DNA of 57,710 nucleotides from Candidatus Muiribacterium halophilum (GTDB lineage: Bacteria > Muiribacteriota > Muiribacteriia > Muiribacteriales > Muiribacteriaceae): the NCBI GenBank assembly GCA_023228995.1, contig JALOAD010000020.1, positions 1 through 57,710 of the forward strand. The letters are read 5' to 3'. The notes beneath the pieces were generated by a model. The model searched no databases. It had not been told where the DNA came from and worked only from the letters and a program-made list of their open reading frames with translations. A program made the position numbers and the translations under genes. Of this stretch, positions 1 through 8,454 are shown piece by piece (positions within the stretch are counted from its first letter, which is position 1; every line of letters begins with the position of its first letter).

Positions 1-34
1 AGTCAGAATATACAATAAGCGAATTATATTATGA

Positions 35-529
35 GTCGTAGTCCCTTTCAGGGATTTCTTAGTATTTCAATATATAATCGGAAAAATGGAGGATTATTAT
101 GAGATTAGTCGTAGTCCCTTTCAGGGATTTCTTAGTATTTCAATAGAAGTATTTTCCCAATTAGGATAAACCATCTAAAATCGTCGTAGTCCCTTTCAGG
201 GATTTCTTAGTATTTCAATAACAAGAGCTTCGTATGTTTTCGGTATAAGGGTAATATGTCGTAGTCCCTTTCAGGGATTTCTTAGTATTTCAATAAAATT
301 CAACGGTGCTTTGGTACTTAAAAATAAATGTTGACGTCGTAGTCCCTTTCAGGGATTTCTTAGTATTTCAATAAAAAGGAAGAAAAATGAAAAAAGAAGA
401 AATATGGTTATCAGCGTCGTAGTCCCTTTCAGGGATTTCTTAGTATTTCAATCGGAAGAAATGGAGTAAGAGACAGTCAGCTTAAGGTTACAGTCGTAGT
501 CCCTTTCAGGGATTTCTTAGTATTTCAAT
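35..529 (-). CRISPR. CRISPR array of the type III-A locus (partial, 7 repeats visible)
   Basis: Seven identical 37-bp repeats lie at 35-71, 108-144, 183-219, 258-294, 336-372, 416-452 and 493-529, separated by unique spacers of 36, 38, 38, 41, 43 and 40 bp. Bases 1-34 look like part of a further spacer, so the array continues left of the window. Each repeat holds a small palindrome (TCCCT-TTC-AGGGA). Read on the minus strand the repeat ends in ACTACGAC, an 8-nt tail of the kind Cas6 leaves as the crRNA 5' handle in type III systems; the plus strand would leave an untypical 17-nt tail. The array is therefore probably transcribed right to left, continuing cas1-cas2, with the youngest spacer at 453-492. 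Confidence 0.97.
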
Positions 530-708
530 AGTAACAGATATTTTTACCGTTTTCAAGGTTGTATTTTGTTCTCTTTCTGTACATGCCTATTATGGCTCTA
601 AAAATTTTTTTTGAATATCTACATTCTTCGATATATTCTACCATTACATGTTTTAGCATTCATGCCAATTTTATGTTTTGTATAATCTTGTACAGAAATT
701 TGTTATTA
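530..708 (-). promoter_or_regulatory. probable CRISPR leader
   Basis: This 179-bp AT-rich stretch lies between the stop of cas2 and the first repeat in the inferred direction of transcription. It has no credible gene; the short plus-strand frame at 559-792 is low-complexity and runs into cas2. Its position next to the cas1-cas2 adaptation genes is where a leader with the array promoter and integration site is expected. I could not pick out one convincing promoter. Confidence 0.6.
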
Positions 709-996
709 TTAAATTATTATGACATCTTGATTGTATTCTTCGATTTTAAATCTTTCAATATTTCCGTTTCTTTCTATTTTTTTTATACATGATTCACATA
801 ATGCAAAAAAATATAGTCTATCTGTTTCTAAATCTATTAAATTTAGTAATTTTTCTTTTATTGCATTATATTCCATATTACTTACTGTTAATTCAAAAAT
901 ACTGAATTGTGTCCTTATTCCATAAGATTCAAGTACTTTATAAACTTTTCTTCTCTTCCTGTTGTCTGATATATCATAGCAAATTACAAGGTTCAT
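709..996 (-). CDS. cas2: CRISPR-associated endonuclease Cas2
   Basis: This 95-aa protein is of normal Cas2 length. It starts with a beta strand leading to the conserved Asp (VICYDISDNRKRRKVYKVL, D8), followed by the usual amphipathic helix and a second ferredoxin-fold half. Cas2 forms the dimer at the centre of the Cas1-Cas2 spacer integrase. The ATG comes 3 nt after the cas1 stop and has no clear Shine-Dalgarno of its own, so it is probably translated by coupling to cas1. The gene is directly followed by the leader and array, which fits an adaptation module. Confidence 0.95.
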   Translation of the reverse strand: MNLVICYDISDNRKRRKVYKVLESYGIRTQFSIFELTVSNMEYNAIKEKLLNLIDLETDRLYFFALCESCIKKIERNGNIERFKIEEYNQDVIII

Positions 997-999
997 GGT

Positions 1000-1983
1000 T
1001 TATACGGTTTTGATTAAATATGGGTTAAATTCACTTGTTTTTCCTTTAATAAAATTCTCAAGTGATCTTGTTTGTGACATAACTGGATTGTTTTCTATAA
1101 AACAGGAAGATAAACCTAAGTTTTTTTCAAATTCTGAAATTATGAGATTTCTCGTCTTTTCACTTATTAATACATAATCTTTATTGTCAAAATCAAAATT
1201 ATCGAAATCTACCATTTTTTTGTTTATTAACTTTAATATTATTCTATCTCCAATACTTCTGAAATTTTCCATAAGATCGAGTGTTAATGACGGTCTATTA
1301 TATCTTGTGCTATGATAAAAACCTGCGAAAGGATCTAATCCTGCTAGTTCGACAAAGTAATATGTGAAATATCTTATTACTCCATAAATGTAATTAAGCA
1401 TTGAATTTACTGGATTGTTTGAACCTCTTCTTTCTCTTCCTTTGAATTCAAGTTCTTCTGGGTTTATTAAGAGTTTAAAAACAGAAAAATATTTTCTTGC
1501 AGCAAAACCTTCGATTCCTCTTAATGAATCCTGATTTTCAACTATTTCAATTTTCCTTATTGCTTCTTTTAAATTGTTTATTACATCAGTAATTTCTTGG
1601 GAGTTTCTTCTTCGATTAAATGATAATAATAAATCGATTGTGTTTAAAAGTTTTGCTTTTACTAATTCTTTTGCTAAATATAAGGTTTTTTCTTTGTTTT
1701 GAAATAATTGTGTTTGTTTTAATCTTAGTAAGTAATCTGGATTTGTCTTTCCTGTTAATTTCCCGCAGAAATTACCGTCGGTATTCATAAATGCTACTGG
1801 TATATTTCCATATAAAAACCATCTTATTAAGGGTGTTGTGATTTTTATATTTCCGAATAAAACAACTCCTCTTATTTTCATTGCTGGAACACTTGTTATT
1901 GTTTGTTTGTCATAAACGATATTAACTCTTCCACCACTTTTTACTAGTTTTGCTCCTTGTTTCTGAACATATAATACACTCAT
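1000..1983 (-). CDS. cas1: CRISPR-associated integrase Cas1
   Basis: The 327-aa protein has the catalytic metal-binding residues of Cas1: Glu158 in GIEGFAARKYF, His224 in GFYHSTRYNR, and the acidic pair in LDLMENFR (D236/E239). It inserts new spacers at the leader end of the array together with Cas2. I start it at the ATG at 1983 because GGAGG lies 8 nt upstream; the reading frame stays open to 2052 only because it crosses a REP-type repeat, which is not coding. No reverse transcriptase is fused or adjacent. The gene is cut off from csm5 by a 726-bp repeat-filled gap, so it may have its own promoter. Confidence 0.96.
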   Translation of the reverse strand: MSVLYVQKQGAKLVKSGGRVNIVYDKQTITSVPAMKIRGVVLFGNIKITTPLIRWFLYGNIPVAFMNTDGNFCGKLTGKTNPDYLLRLKQTQLFQNKEKTLYLAKELVKAKLLNTIDLLLSFNRRRNSQEITDVINNLKEAIRKIEIVENQDSLRGIEGFAARKYFSVFKLLINPEELEFKGRERRGSNNPVNSMLNYIYGVIRYFTYYFVELAGLDPFAGFYHSTRYNRPSLTLDLMENFRSIGDRIILKLINKKMVDFDNFDFDNKDYVLISEKTRNLIISEFEKNLGLSSCFIENNPVMSQTRSLENFIKGKTSEFNPYLIKTV

Positions 1984-2020
1984 TAAAAAACCTCCGTGTT
2001 TTTTTATGGAAATAAAGACA

Positions 2021-2079
2021 GATCCCGGCTCAGAAGCATACCGGGATGACAAAAATTCAGAAGCATACCGGGATGACAG
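2021..2079. repeat. REP-type hairpin repeats (CCCGGCT...CCGGG), two units
   Basis: Two units ending in ACCGGGATGAC lie directly upstream of cas1. The first has both arms of the hairpin (CCCGGCT and a CCGGG arm), the second only one. The same family recurs at 2345-2478, 21873-21901, 28914-28971, 57143-57200 and 57569-57599. Confidence 0.85.
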
Positions 2080-2092
2080 AGCTAATGAAGCA

Positions 2093-2130
2093 ATTAATAA
2101 TTAATAATTAATAATTAAAAATTAAAAATT
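2093..2130. repeat. short AT-only tandem repeat (TAATTAA units)
   Basis: A run of 7-bp units related to TAATTAA/AAATTAA. A matching run at 2660-2706 closes the other side of the gap between cas1 and csm5. Replication slippage would produce such arrays. Confidence 0.7.
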
Positions 2131-2344
2131 GACAATATAAAGCAAGGAAAAATTTTTTGAATAATGAAATCAAAGAAAATTAATTAAGAGGAACTATGGA
2201 GACTGTTACGAAGTATGCAATATACGGATGTATTGCAAAGGCGAACATCGTAAGAGGGAATTATACATGGAAGTTAAATTTCATGTGGTCCGATAAATTA
2301 ATATTTCTTTGATGAAATAATAAATAATTATAAAGCTAAAGAAG

Positions 2345-2478
2345 ATCCCGGCTCAGAAGCATACCGGGATGACAAAAATTCAGAAGCATACCGGGATGAC
2401 AAAAATTCAGAAGCATACCGGGATGACAAAAATTCAGAAGCATACCGGGATGACAAAAAACAAAATCATGCCGGGCTG
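2345..2478. repeat. tandem array of REP units, 27-bp period
   Basis: After one complete REP hairpin (GATCCCGGCTCAGAAGC...) the right half, CAGAAGCATACCGGGATGAC, repeats with a 27-bp period at 2354, 2381, 2408 and 2435, followed by a diverged fifth unit near 2465. An open frame across this stretch (2336-2536) only translates the repeat and is not a gene. Between 2150 and 2340 is a diverged copy of the longer repeat seen at 57190-57357. Confidence 0.88.
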
Positions 2479-2480
2479 AG

Positions 2481-2626
2481 ACTGTTGAAAAAATCATATT
2501 TTCTTTTTTTAACTTAATTTTAAAAACAAACTGCATGGTCAGGCTGACCTATGTAAGCTAAATTTAAAGCTCGGCACAGACCCTATTTTGTATCAATGTT
2601 TGTTTTTTTTTAGTTTTTCAACAGCC
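2481..2626 (+). repeat. 146-bp inverted-repeat element, copy 1
   Basis: The element begins with ACTGTTGAAAAA and ends with TTTTTCAACAGCC, so its ends are inverted copies. Inside is a GGTCAGGCTGACC palindrome and the block GCTCGGCACAGACCCTATTT. Close copies lie at 14776-14920 and, inverted, at 52404-52549. It has no coding capacity. The form is that of a MITE or REP composite. It could be mobilised by the Y1 transposase at 52605-53594, which sits beside the third copy. Confidence 0.8.
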
Positions 2627-2659
2627 TTAGCATTATTAAACATTCATTTAATTGTCAAA

Positions 2660-2706
2660 GACCATTTATTATTAATTATTAATTATTAATTATTAATTAT
2701 TAATTA
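2660..2706. repeat. short AT-only tandem repeat (TTATTAA units)
   Basis: About six TAATTAT-like 7-bp units lie directly downstream of the csm5 stop codon. They pair with the similar run at 2093-2130 on the other side of the repeat-filled gap. Confidence 0.75.
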
Positions 2707-2709
2707 ATA

Positions 2710-3864
2710 TTATTCAATTTCTTCCATTTTACACCATCCAAATGGTTCCATACTTCCATTTAATCGAGTTACCATTTTTCTTGTTTTTGGATTATTTAAA
2801 ACGCCTTTTTTCCCATGAATTTGAAATCCTATTGTATCAAGTTCATTTACAAGTGTTATTGAATGAGCTCCAGAACCATTTCCAATTCTTATAAGTTCAA
2901 GTTCATCTTCAATACTATTATAAAACTCAGATAAATTTTTATTATTATTCCAATATTTCTTTTCTTTTGTAATAATTTTATCTGAAAAAGCTTTTGTAAA
3001 GAATAATATATCATCAAAATTTGTAGGAAATGAATCATTTTTTTGTATTCCTAACCTTGCAAATTCTTTTTTCCAACTTTCTAAACCTTGTTTATTTAGT
3101 TTTACTGAAAATTCAAATTCTGTATTCTGTGGAATAACTTCCTGCTCAAATAATGGTGTTCCTGAATTTGATTTCATTCCATGTACCTTAAAATTGATTA
3201 ATTCTGAATTATCTTCTCCAATCAGTTTTGCATCACTTATTTGTATGAATCTAAAAAAATCATTTTTGGCATCGTACTTTTTTTGTTTATAATCTTGTGC
3301 TCCTTCAAAATTAACAATATTATCTTTTACAAAAAATCTATTAACTAAAGCATTATACTTTCCATTTGATTTCCAATTTACATTATTATAATTCTTATTA
3401 TTATCTTCTATCTGATTATCAAAAATACTTGCTAAGATTGATGTTCTAATAGCTCCTTTTATTGAAGAACCTGGTATAAATGGTTTTTTATAAGCATCTC
3501 TTATAAATGGATAAATTGTATTTTTTACTTCAGATACCTTTTTTTTAATTTTGTAATATGATAATTCTTCAAGTAATTCTTTATCTAACTTTTCCTCAAG
3601 TGCAATACCACATTCTTCTTTTAAAAATGTCTGCAAGTTTAAAAGTTTTGTATTTCCAGTGTGCATTACCATATTTGTCATTTTGTTTATAAAAGTTATA
3701 TCAAGATTTTCGCCTGCTTTACTAAGTTTTTTGAGAAGTAGATTTTTATTTATAAAATATACATATTCTTCGCCTTCAAATATTTCATAAAATCTTATTT
3801 CTTCTCCTGATTTAATACTTAAAGGACTTAATGTAGTTAATCTTATTTTGTATGAATTATCCAT
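2710..3864 (-). CDS. csm5: type III-A CRISPR RAMP protein Csm5
   Basis: This 384-aa RAMP (RRM-fold) protein caps the 3' end of the crRNA in the Csm complex and helps recruit trimming nucleases. The N terminus (YKIRLTTLSPLSIKSGEEI) and the glycine motif FIPGSSIKGAIR at residues 129-140 are typical of Csm5; a second glycine-rich stretch (RIGNGSGAHSITL) lies near residue 330. Its ATG shares a base with the csm4 stop (TAATG), and its Shine-Dalgarno GGAGGG lies within the last csm4 codons, so the two are translationally coupled. It is the last gene of the effector block, followed by repeats and then cas1. Confidence 0.93.
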   Translation of the reverse strand: MDNSYKIRLTTLSPLSIKSGEEIRFYEIFEGEEYVYFINKNLLLKKLSKAGENLDITFINKMTNMVMHTGNTKLLNLQTFLKEECGIALEEKLDKELLEELSYYKIKKKVSEVKNTIYPFIRDAYKKPFIPGSSIKGAIRTSILASIFDNQIEDNNKNYNNVNWKSNGKYNALVNRFFVKDNIVNFEGAQDYKQKKYDAKNDFFRFIQISDAKLIGEDNSELINFKVHGMKSNSGTPLFEQEVIPQNTEFEFSVKLNKQGLESWKKEFARLGIQKNDSFPTNFDDILFFTKAFSDKIITKEKKYWNNNKNLSEFYNSIEDELELIRIGNGSGAHSITLVNELDTIGFQIHGKKGVLNNPKTRKMVTRLNGSMEPFGWCKMEEIE

Positions 3865-4808
3865 TAAATCCCTCCTTTTATTGCAAGATTTATAGTTTTG
3901 CCATATCTATAAACTTTGTGTGTATAAATATTATTTTCAAAAGTATCAATTTTTCCATTTATATTTATTGGAAATACTGATCCTGCTGAAAATGCATAAC
4001 CTGGTACTTTAAAAGTTCCTTTTTCGTGAACTCTTCCGCCTTTTTTGACTAATCCATAACCTGTTTGTCCGATTTGCTCCTTTATCTTTTCGATTTCTTC
4101 TACTGTTGGTATTACTTCTGATAAAGTGTAATATCTTTTGGCTTCAAATTCATTATTAACTGTTATTTGACTAAAATCTATTTCAAAACATCCTGCTCCT
4201 GTACTTCTATCTGAACCTATTCCAGTTATTCCGAGAGATTTTAAGACTTTTTTAAATTTTTCTGTAAATTCACTTTTTATTTCATATATAAAATATAATC
4301 CTGAATCTTTGTTAAAATACATTTCTTTTACTCTAAATAACTTGTTATCTTCAGATATTTTTATTGCAACTTTTTGAGGTAAATCTGTTGTAATGCTTTT
4401 TTTGAGCTTTGAATATGCTTTTATTTCTGTTTCAACTGCTTCTTTTCCAAGTCTTTTTCCTGCTATTAAATTTTCAAGAGAGGTTTTTGTGAGATATGTT
4501 AATGCTTTTATTTTCTTTCTATTGTTATCATAAAAGTCATTGCTTAAATCTTCTCTTGTTATATTTAATCTTGGTCTTGGAAAGTATAATGTATCTGATA
4601 CATAAGGAAATGCATTTGATACTTTAAATTCATTATCTATTAAGGTTTTTGTTGCATCTTCTAATCCGTATATTTCTTTCCATTCAATAAATATTGCACT
4701 GAATAATCTATCTGATGATATATAATCAGTAGTGTTTTCAAGCTCATATCCGGTATGTCCAAAACGAGCTCTAAATCTAAAATTCATTTTACATACATTA
4801 AATTTCAC
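3864..4808 (-). CDS. csm4: type III-A CRISPR RAMP protein Csm4
   Basis: The 314-aa protein is of Csm4 length and binds the 5' handle of crRNA next to Cas10. Family features are SSDRLFSAIFIEW at residues 31-43, the glycine-rich loop GITGIGSDRSTGAG near 194-207, and a C-terminal half with VKKGGRVHEKGTFKVPGYAF. The start is GTG, preceded by AGGAG with 7-nt spacing; the next ATG is seven codons further in. It follows csm3 by 12 nt and is coupled to csm5. Confidence 0.93.
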   Translation of the reverse strand: MKFNVCKMNFRFRARFGHTGYELENTTDYISSDRLFSAIFIEWKEIYGLEDATKTLIDNEFKVSNAFPYVSDTLYFPRPRLNITREDLSNDFYDNNRKKIKALTYLTKTSLENLIAGKRLGKEAVETEIKAYSKLKKSITTDLPQKVAIKISEDNKLFRVKEMYFNKDSGLYFIYEIKSEFTEKFKKVLKSLGITGIGSDRSTGAGCFEIDFSQITVNNEFEAKRYYTLSEVIPTVEEIEKIKEQIGQTGYGLVKKGGRVHEKGTFKVPGYAFSAGSVFPININGKIDTFENNIYTHKVYRYGKTINLAIKGGI

Positions 4809-4820
4809 AATAAAGCTCCT

Positions 4821-5498
4821 TTATTTCAGAATTTTTTCAATATCTTCTTTAGAAATATCATTACCTGAAATATTAAAAACTTCTGCTTCTTTAAATTTAA
4901 AACTTACTTTTCCACTTCCTCTTGTGCCTGAACCGCCAAGATAATCATATTCTAATAAATCTATTCCTTTTTTTAGATATTCTAAAATATCTTTGTAATT
5001 ATCATTATATATTGATGCTACTATTTCAACATCAAATTCAGTTTCTGCTGGAACTCTTTCTAAATCTCTTGGAGTTGCTTCACCTTTTATTCTATCTATT
5101 GTGTTTTCTTTTTTGTTTTCTGTGTATAAAAGTTCTGTATTAATTTCTTTTAGCTTTTCTTTATAAACATCTGTTATAAAGGAATCTCTAAATATTAATT
5201 TGCCTGTAATCTTTTTTTCTTTATCTGATGCTGATCCAAAATATTGACATAATTTGCAATTATCTTCTACACATTCATGTCTTTTTGAAACTGCTTTTCC
5301 ATCTGCAAATTCTAATAAACATCTTATTTTGCCTTTTAATGAACTTCCTGGTATATATGGAAAACTATCTATTGGATTTCTTAATACTGGATTATCTACT
5401 CCACCGATTTCCATTGCTCCGCTATTACCACCGATATGTAACCCTGTTTCTGCTTTTAATATATAATTTATTTTCACTTTTCCTGTAAGTTTTGTCAT
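4821..5498 (-). CDS. csm3: type III-A CRISPR backbone RNase Csm3
   Basis: The 225-aa RAMP protein forms the repeating backbone of the Csm complex and cuts target RNA every 6 nt. The catalytic aspartate is present as D35 in GGVDNPVLRN, so target cleavage should be active. Also visible are GLHIGGNSGAMEIGG at residues 19-33, the IPGSSLKGKIR glycine motif, a zinc-binding cluster (HECVEDNCKLCQYFG) and the C-terminal LGGSGTRGSGKVSF. A strong Shine-Dalgarno (AGGAGG) precedes the ATG. The gene lies 1 nt after the csm2 stop. Confidence 0.96.
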   Translation of the reverse strand: MTKLTGKVKINYILKAETGLHIGGNSGAMEIGGVDNPVLRNPIDSFPYIPGSSLKGKIRCLLEFADGKAVSKRHECVEDNCKLCQYFGSASDKEKKITGKLIFRDSFITDVYKEKLKEINTELLYTENKKENTIDRIKGEATPRDLERVPAETEFDVEIVASIYNDNYKDILEYLKKGIDLLEYDYLGGSGTRGSGKVSFKFKEAEVFNISGNDISKEDIEKILK

Positions 5499-5499
5499 A

Positions 5500-5904
5500 T
5501 TATTTTCCTCCTTGCATTTTGTAAAAAGATATTAGGGATTCTAAATATTTAACGAATTTTCCAAAATTTTCTTTTGAAAAATTTGCATACTGTTGATCAA
5601 TAAGTTCAATAAGATGTAAGAAAAAATATCTAACACTAGCAGAAGCTCTTCCACCTTGATAAGCTAGTATTGGTTTTAAATAAATTATTTCTCTTTTTAA
5701 ATCTTCATCCTTATATTCCTTTTTCTTTAAATCAATTCTTTTTACTTCAGAAAAAAACTTTCTTACTGATGTCATGGTTAAATTTCTATCATTAAACCAT
5801 ACTAAAGAATTTTCAGATGCAGTATTAACTAATTCATCTGGTTTGCAATTAATTAAATCAATTTTTTTTAATGCTGAATTCCTTTGATTATTCTGATATG
5901 CCAT
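5500..5904 (-). CDS. csm2: type III-A CRISPR small subunit Csm2
   Basis: A 134-aa, lysine-rich, mostly helical protein in the csm1-csm2-csm3 position, with the size of the Csm2 small subunit that lines the crRNA-target duplex. The C-terminal part, RYFFLHLIELIDQQYANFS followed by VKYLESLISFYK, resembles the Csm2 family. I start it at the ATG at 5904 because GGAGGAG lies 8 nt upstream; an ATG five codons earlier lies inside that Shine-Dalgarno region. The start overlaps the end of csm1 by 17 nt. Identification rests on context as much as sequence, since Csm2 is poorly conserved. Confidence 0.9.
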   Translation of the reverse strand: MAYQNNQRNSALKKIDLINCKPDELVNTASENSLVWFNDRNLTMTSVRKFFSEVKRIDLKKKEYKDEDLKREIIYLKPILAYQGGRASASVRYFFLHLIELIDQQYANFSKENFGKFVKYLESLISFYKMQGGK

Positions 5905-8404
5905 TTTTTTCTCCTCCATTTTTTTTATTTATATTTTTACTTCTGTGCATATATTCTATTAATCTTAAAATTGTTAAGTTTTTTTCTGAACTTTCAACTA
6001 TATGTTCAAGGGATTCTCCTTTTATTGATGCAAGTCTTTCTGTAACTTTTTCATAAGCTTTTCTTTTATATTCATCTTTTTCTATGGTTTTTTTGTTATA
6101 TATGTAATTTCTTCCTAATTTATATCCTAATTGAGGAAATATATAATAAAAATCCTGTTTATTTTTGTTTTCTTTATTATCAAATAAATCTATATGTTTA
6201 TCTATTTGAGTAATTATTGAATAAAAAATCGAATGTCCAAATCCTTTTATTTCAAGGCTTGTATTTTTATTTATTGAATATCCAAATCCTGAAAAATCAT
6301 CAAGTATTTCATGACAATATTCTCTTAATGGATCCCAATGAAATGCTTTATTCCATAATGCAATGCTGTCTTTTTCTTTTCCTCCTTTTTTATTACTTTT
6401 TGCTATTTTTTCTTGTTCTTCTGATATTTGCGAAAATATATGTACTGGAAAGGATGGCGATACAATTGTATAACCTGCTGATAGTGTTAAAGCTGGATTA
6501 TCACAGGTGTATTTTTTGAAACTATCTCTTATTCTATAAGCATATTCTAATACATCATCCCATGCTCCTATCATAAAAAGATCATCTCCTCCTGAATATA
6601 TTATCATTACAGAAGTTTTATCTTTTCTTAATATTGGTGTTTTAAAAAATATATTATCTTTTTGACTTTTATCATCTATTATTTGATGAATTATTTGTTT
6701 GAAATATATGTTTAAACTTCTTGATAATGCAGAAAATCTTGAAATTGTTTGTTCATGTGGTTTAAATCCTGATTTAAATGTTGTTCCAAGATTATCAACA
6801 TCCATTCTTAAAACACCAAGTCCATTTACTCCAATGCTATTATTAGTAAATTCTGATAATTCTGATATATCTGATATTTGTTTTAATTGTCCTATATATA
6901 TGGAAGTTGTATTTCCGTTTGAATATATTTTAGCTTCTTCTGAATTAACACAATAATTTTTAATAGAATCCTGTTTTATCGTTTCTGAAAAATAGTAATA
7001 AACTCCATTAACTTCAAGATAAGTTTCATTTCCTTTTACATCTTTTGATGAAATTAAATATTTATGATTTCTTGTAAATTGACTTCCAAAATCTTCAAAT
7101 CTTTTACATTGTTCACATTTTGTTACTTCATCATCTTTTAATGGTGCTGTTGATAATGGTTTATTACATACTTTGCATTCAGATTTAGGTATTTCTCGTT
7201 TTCTAAATATTTCATCAAGTGATTTTGAGAATTTTTTGTTTTTTGATTCTCCTAATTCTTGTGTTAATTCTATGCATAAATTGGCAAAATTTGAAGTTTC
7301 AGATTCTTTTTTATCTTTACTTGGTTTAAATACTTCTCTGTCAAAATCTTTTGTTTTATGTGCAACAAAAAGTTTGCCTGAAAATTCTTCAAATAACCAA
7401 AAGTTTAATTTTTGAAAGAATTCATTTATCATTTTTTCAGCATTATCAGTAGCTTGGCTTAGTATATAACCTCCACCACCTCCTGTGTATAAAACACATG
7501 GTCTTGAAAGGTTCAGACTTTTTAGTAATTCTGTATTGATATATTCTGAAATTAATTCAATGTAAAAAGATCTTGTTTTAAGATTTTTTAATGCTCCTTT
7601 TGTTGGTATTGTATATATAAAATCCTGAATTCCTGATATATCAAATCTTATTAATTTGAATATGTTTTTTTTTGTAATTGTTTCTAATTTATTATAACTT
7701 TCGGGAATGTTTCCTGTTTCTTGAATATATCTATATATAACTTCAGATATTGCAGATGTTGTTTTTACATGGTCAAACAATGATATATCTGGTGATTCGG
7801 TTTCTTCTTTTCTTTCTGCTGTATATGATGGAACTCTTGAAAGATATTTTTCAAGTAAAAAAGTTATATTATCTGTATCTATTGTTTTTAATTCTGAAAG
7901 ATCTTTTTCAAATTCTGTAAATCTTGATCTGTAAATATTATAATTATTTGAAGTATCTAAACTTGGATAATTTTCTTTTAAATCTAAATTTAAATATTTA
8001 ATATTTTGTTCTGATGATTGTATTTTTGAGAAAACTGACATTAATGGTATATCTGAATTCCAGTTTATACTTTCATCTTTTTCACTTTTAAGTTTTGATC
8101 TTTCTGATGAGGAATAATTATCAGCTAAACATACTATCCAATCAAATAAATTACCTGATTTTGAAGAATCCATATCTATATACTCTTCTTTTGAAGTTTC
8201 TTGATTACTATGATGTCTATATGCAATATTATATACAATTTCACTGAAGTTTTTAATTTTAAGAAAATCTCTACCTTTTTCTTGATGTTTTCCTTTTTTA
8301 AAATTCTCGCTTCTTTGTATAAATTTGCCTATATCATGTAGAAGTGCTCCGATCACAAGTTCTTTGCGTAGATTTTCACTTGTTAAATCAATTTGCTTGC
8401 TCAT
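5888..8404 (-). CDS. csm1: Cas10/Csm1, large subunit with HD domain and cyclase palm
   Basis: The 838-aa signature subunit of type III systems. The N-terminal HD domain has its motif in GALLHDIGKF (residues 18-27), giving target-activated ssDNase activity. A zinc ribbon with CKVC and CEQC lies near residues 410-435. The second palm domain has an intact GGDD motif at 605-608 (IIYSGGDDLFMIG), the catalytic site that turns ATP into cyclic oligoadenylate. Both enzymatic centres therefore appear active. Cyclase activity matters here because two CARF proteins lie upstream in the same operon. Start at ATG 8404 with an AGGAGGG ribosome site; the gene overlaps csm2. Confidence 0.97.
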   Translation of the reverse strand: MSKQIDLTSENLRKELVIGALLHDIGKFIQRSENFKKGKHQEKGRDFLKIKNFSEIVYNIAYRHHSNQETSKEEYIDMDSSKSGNLFDWIVCLADNYSSSERSKLKSEKDESINWNSDIPLMSVFSKIQSSEQNIKYLNLDLKENYPSLDTSNNYNIYRSRFTEFEKDLSELKTIDTDNITFLLEKYLSRVPSYTAERKEETESPDISLFDHVKTTSAISEVIYRYIQETGNIPESYNKLETITKKNIFKLIRFDISGIQDFIYTIPTKGALKNLKTRSFYIELISEYINTELLKSLNLSRPCVLYTGGGGGYILSQATDNAEKMINEFFQKLNFWLFEEFSGKLFVAHKTKDFDREVFKPSKDKKESETSNFANLCIELTQELGESKNKKFSKSLDEIFRKREIPKSECKVCNKPLSTAPLKDDEVTKCEQCKRFEDFGSQFTRNHKYLISSKDVKGNETYLEVNGVYYYFSETIKQDSIKNYCVNSEEAKIYSNGNTTSIYIGQLKQISDISELSEFTNNSIGVNGLGVLRMDVDNLGTTFKSGFKPHEQTISRFSALSRSLNIYFKQIIHQIIDDKSQKDNIFFKTPILRKDKTSVMIIYSGGDDLFMIGAWDDVLEYAYRIRDSFKKYTCDNPALTLSAGYTIVSPSFPVHIFSQISEEQEKIAKSNKKGGKEKDSIALWNKAFHWDPLREYCHEILDDFSGFGYSINKNTSLEIKGFGHSIFYSIITQIDKHIDLFDNKENKNKQDFYYIFPQLGYKLGRNYIYNKKTIEKDEYKRKAYEKVTERLASIKGESLEHIVESSEKNLTILRLIEYMHRSKNINKKNGGEKNGISE

Positions 8405-8454
8405 TTTCCCTCCTAAATAATTTTAACTTATAATAATTTTATTCTTAGTTTTTT

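Noticed and set aside
559-792. 77-codon plus-strand frame in the CRISPR leader
   Set aside because: Low-complexity AT-rich translation that runs into cas2 on the opposite strand; it lies where the leader must be.
2336-2536. 66-codon minus-strand frame with repeated CHPGMLLNF
   Set aside because: It is a translation of the 27-bp REP array; no ribosome site and no homology outside repeats.
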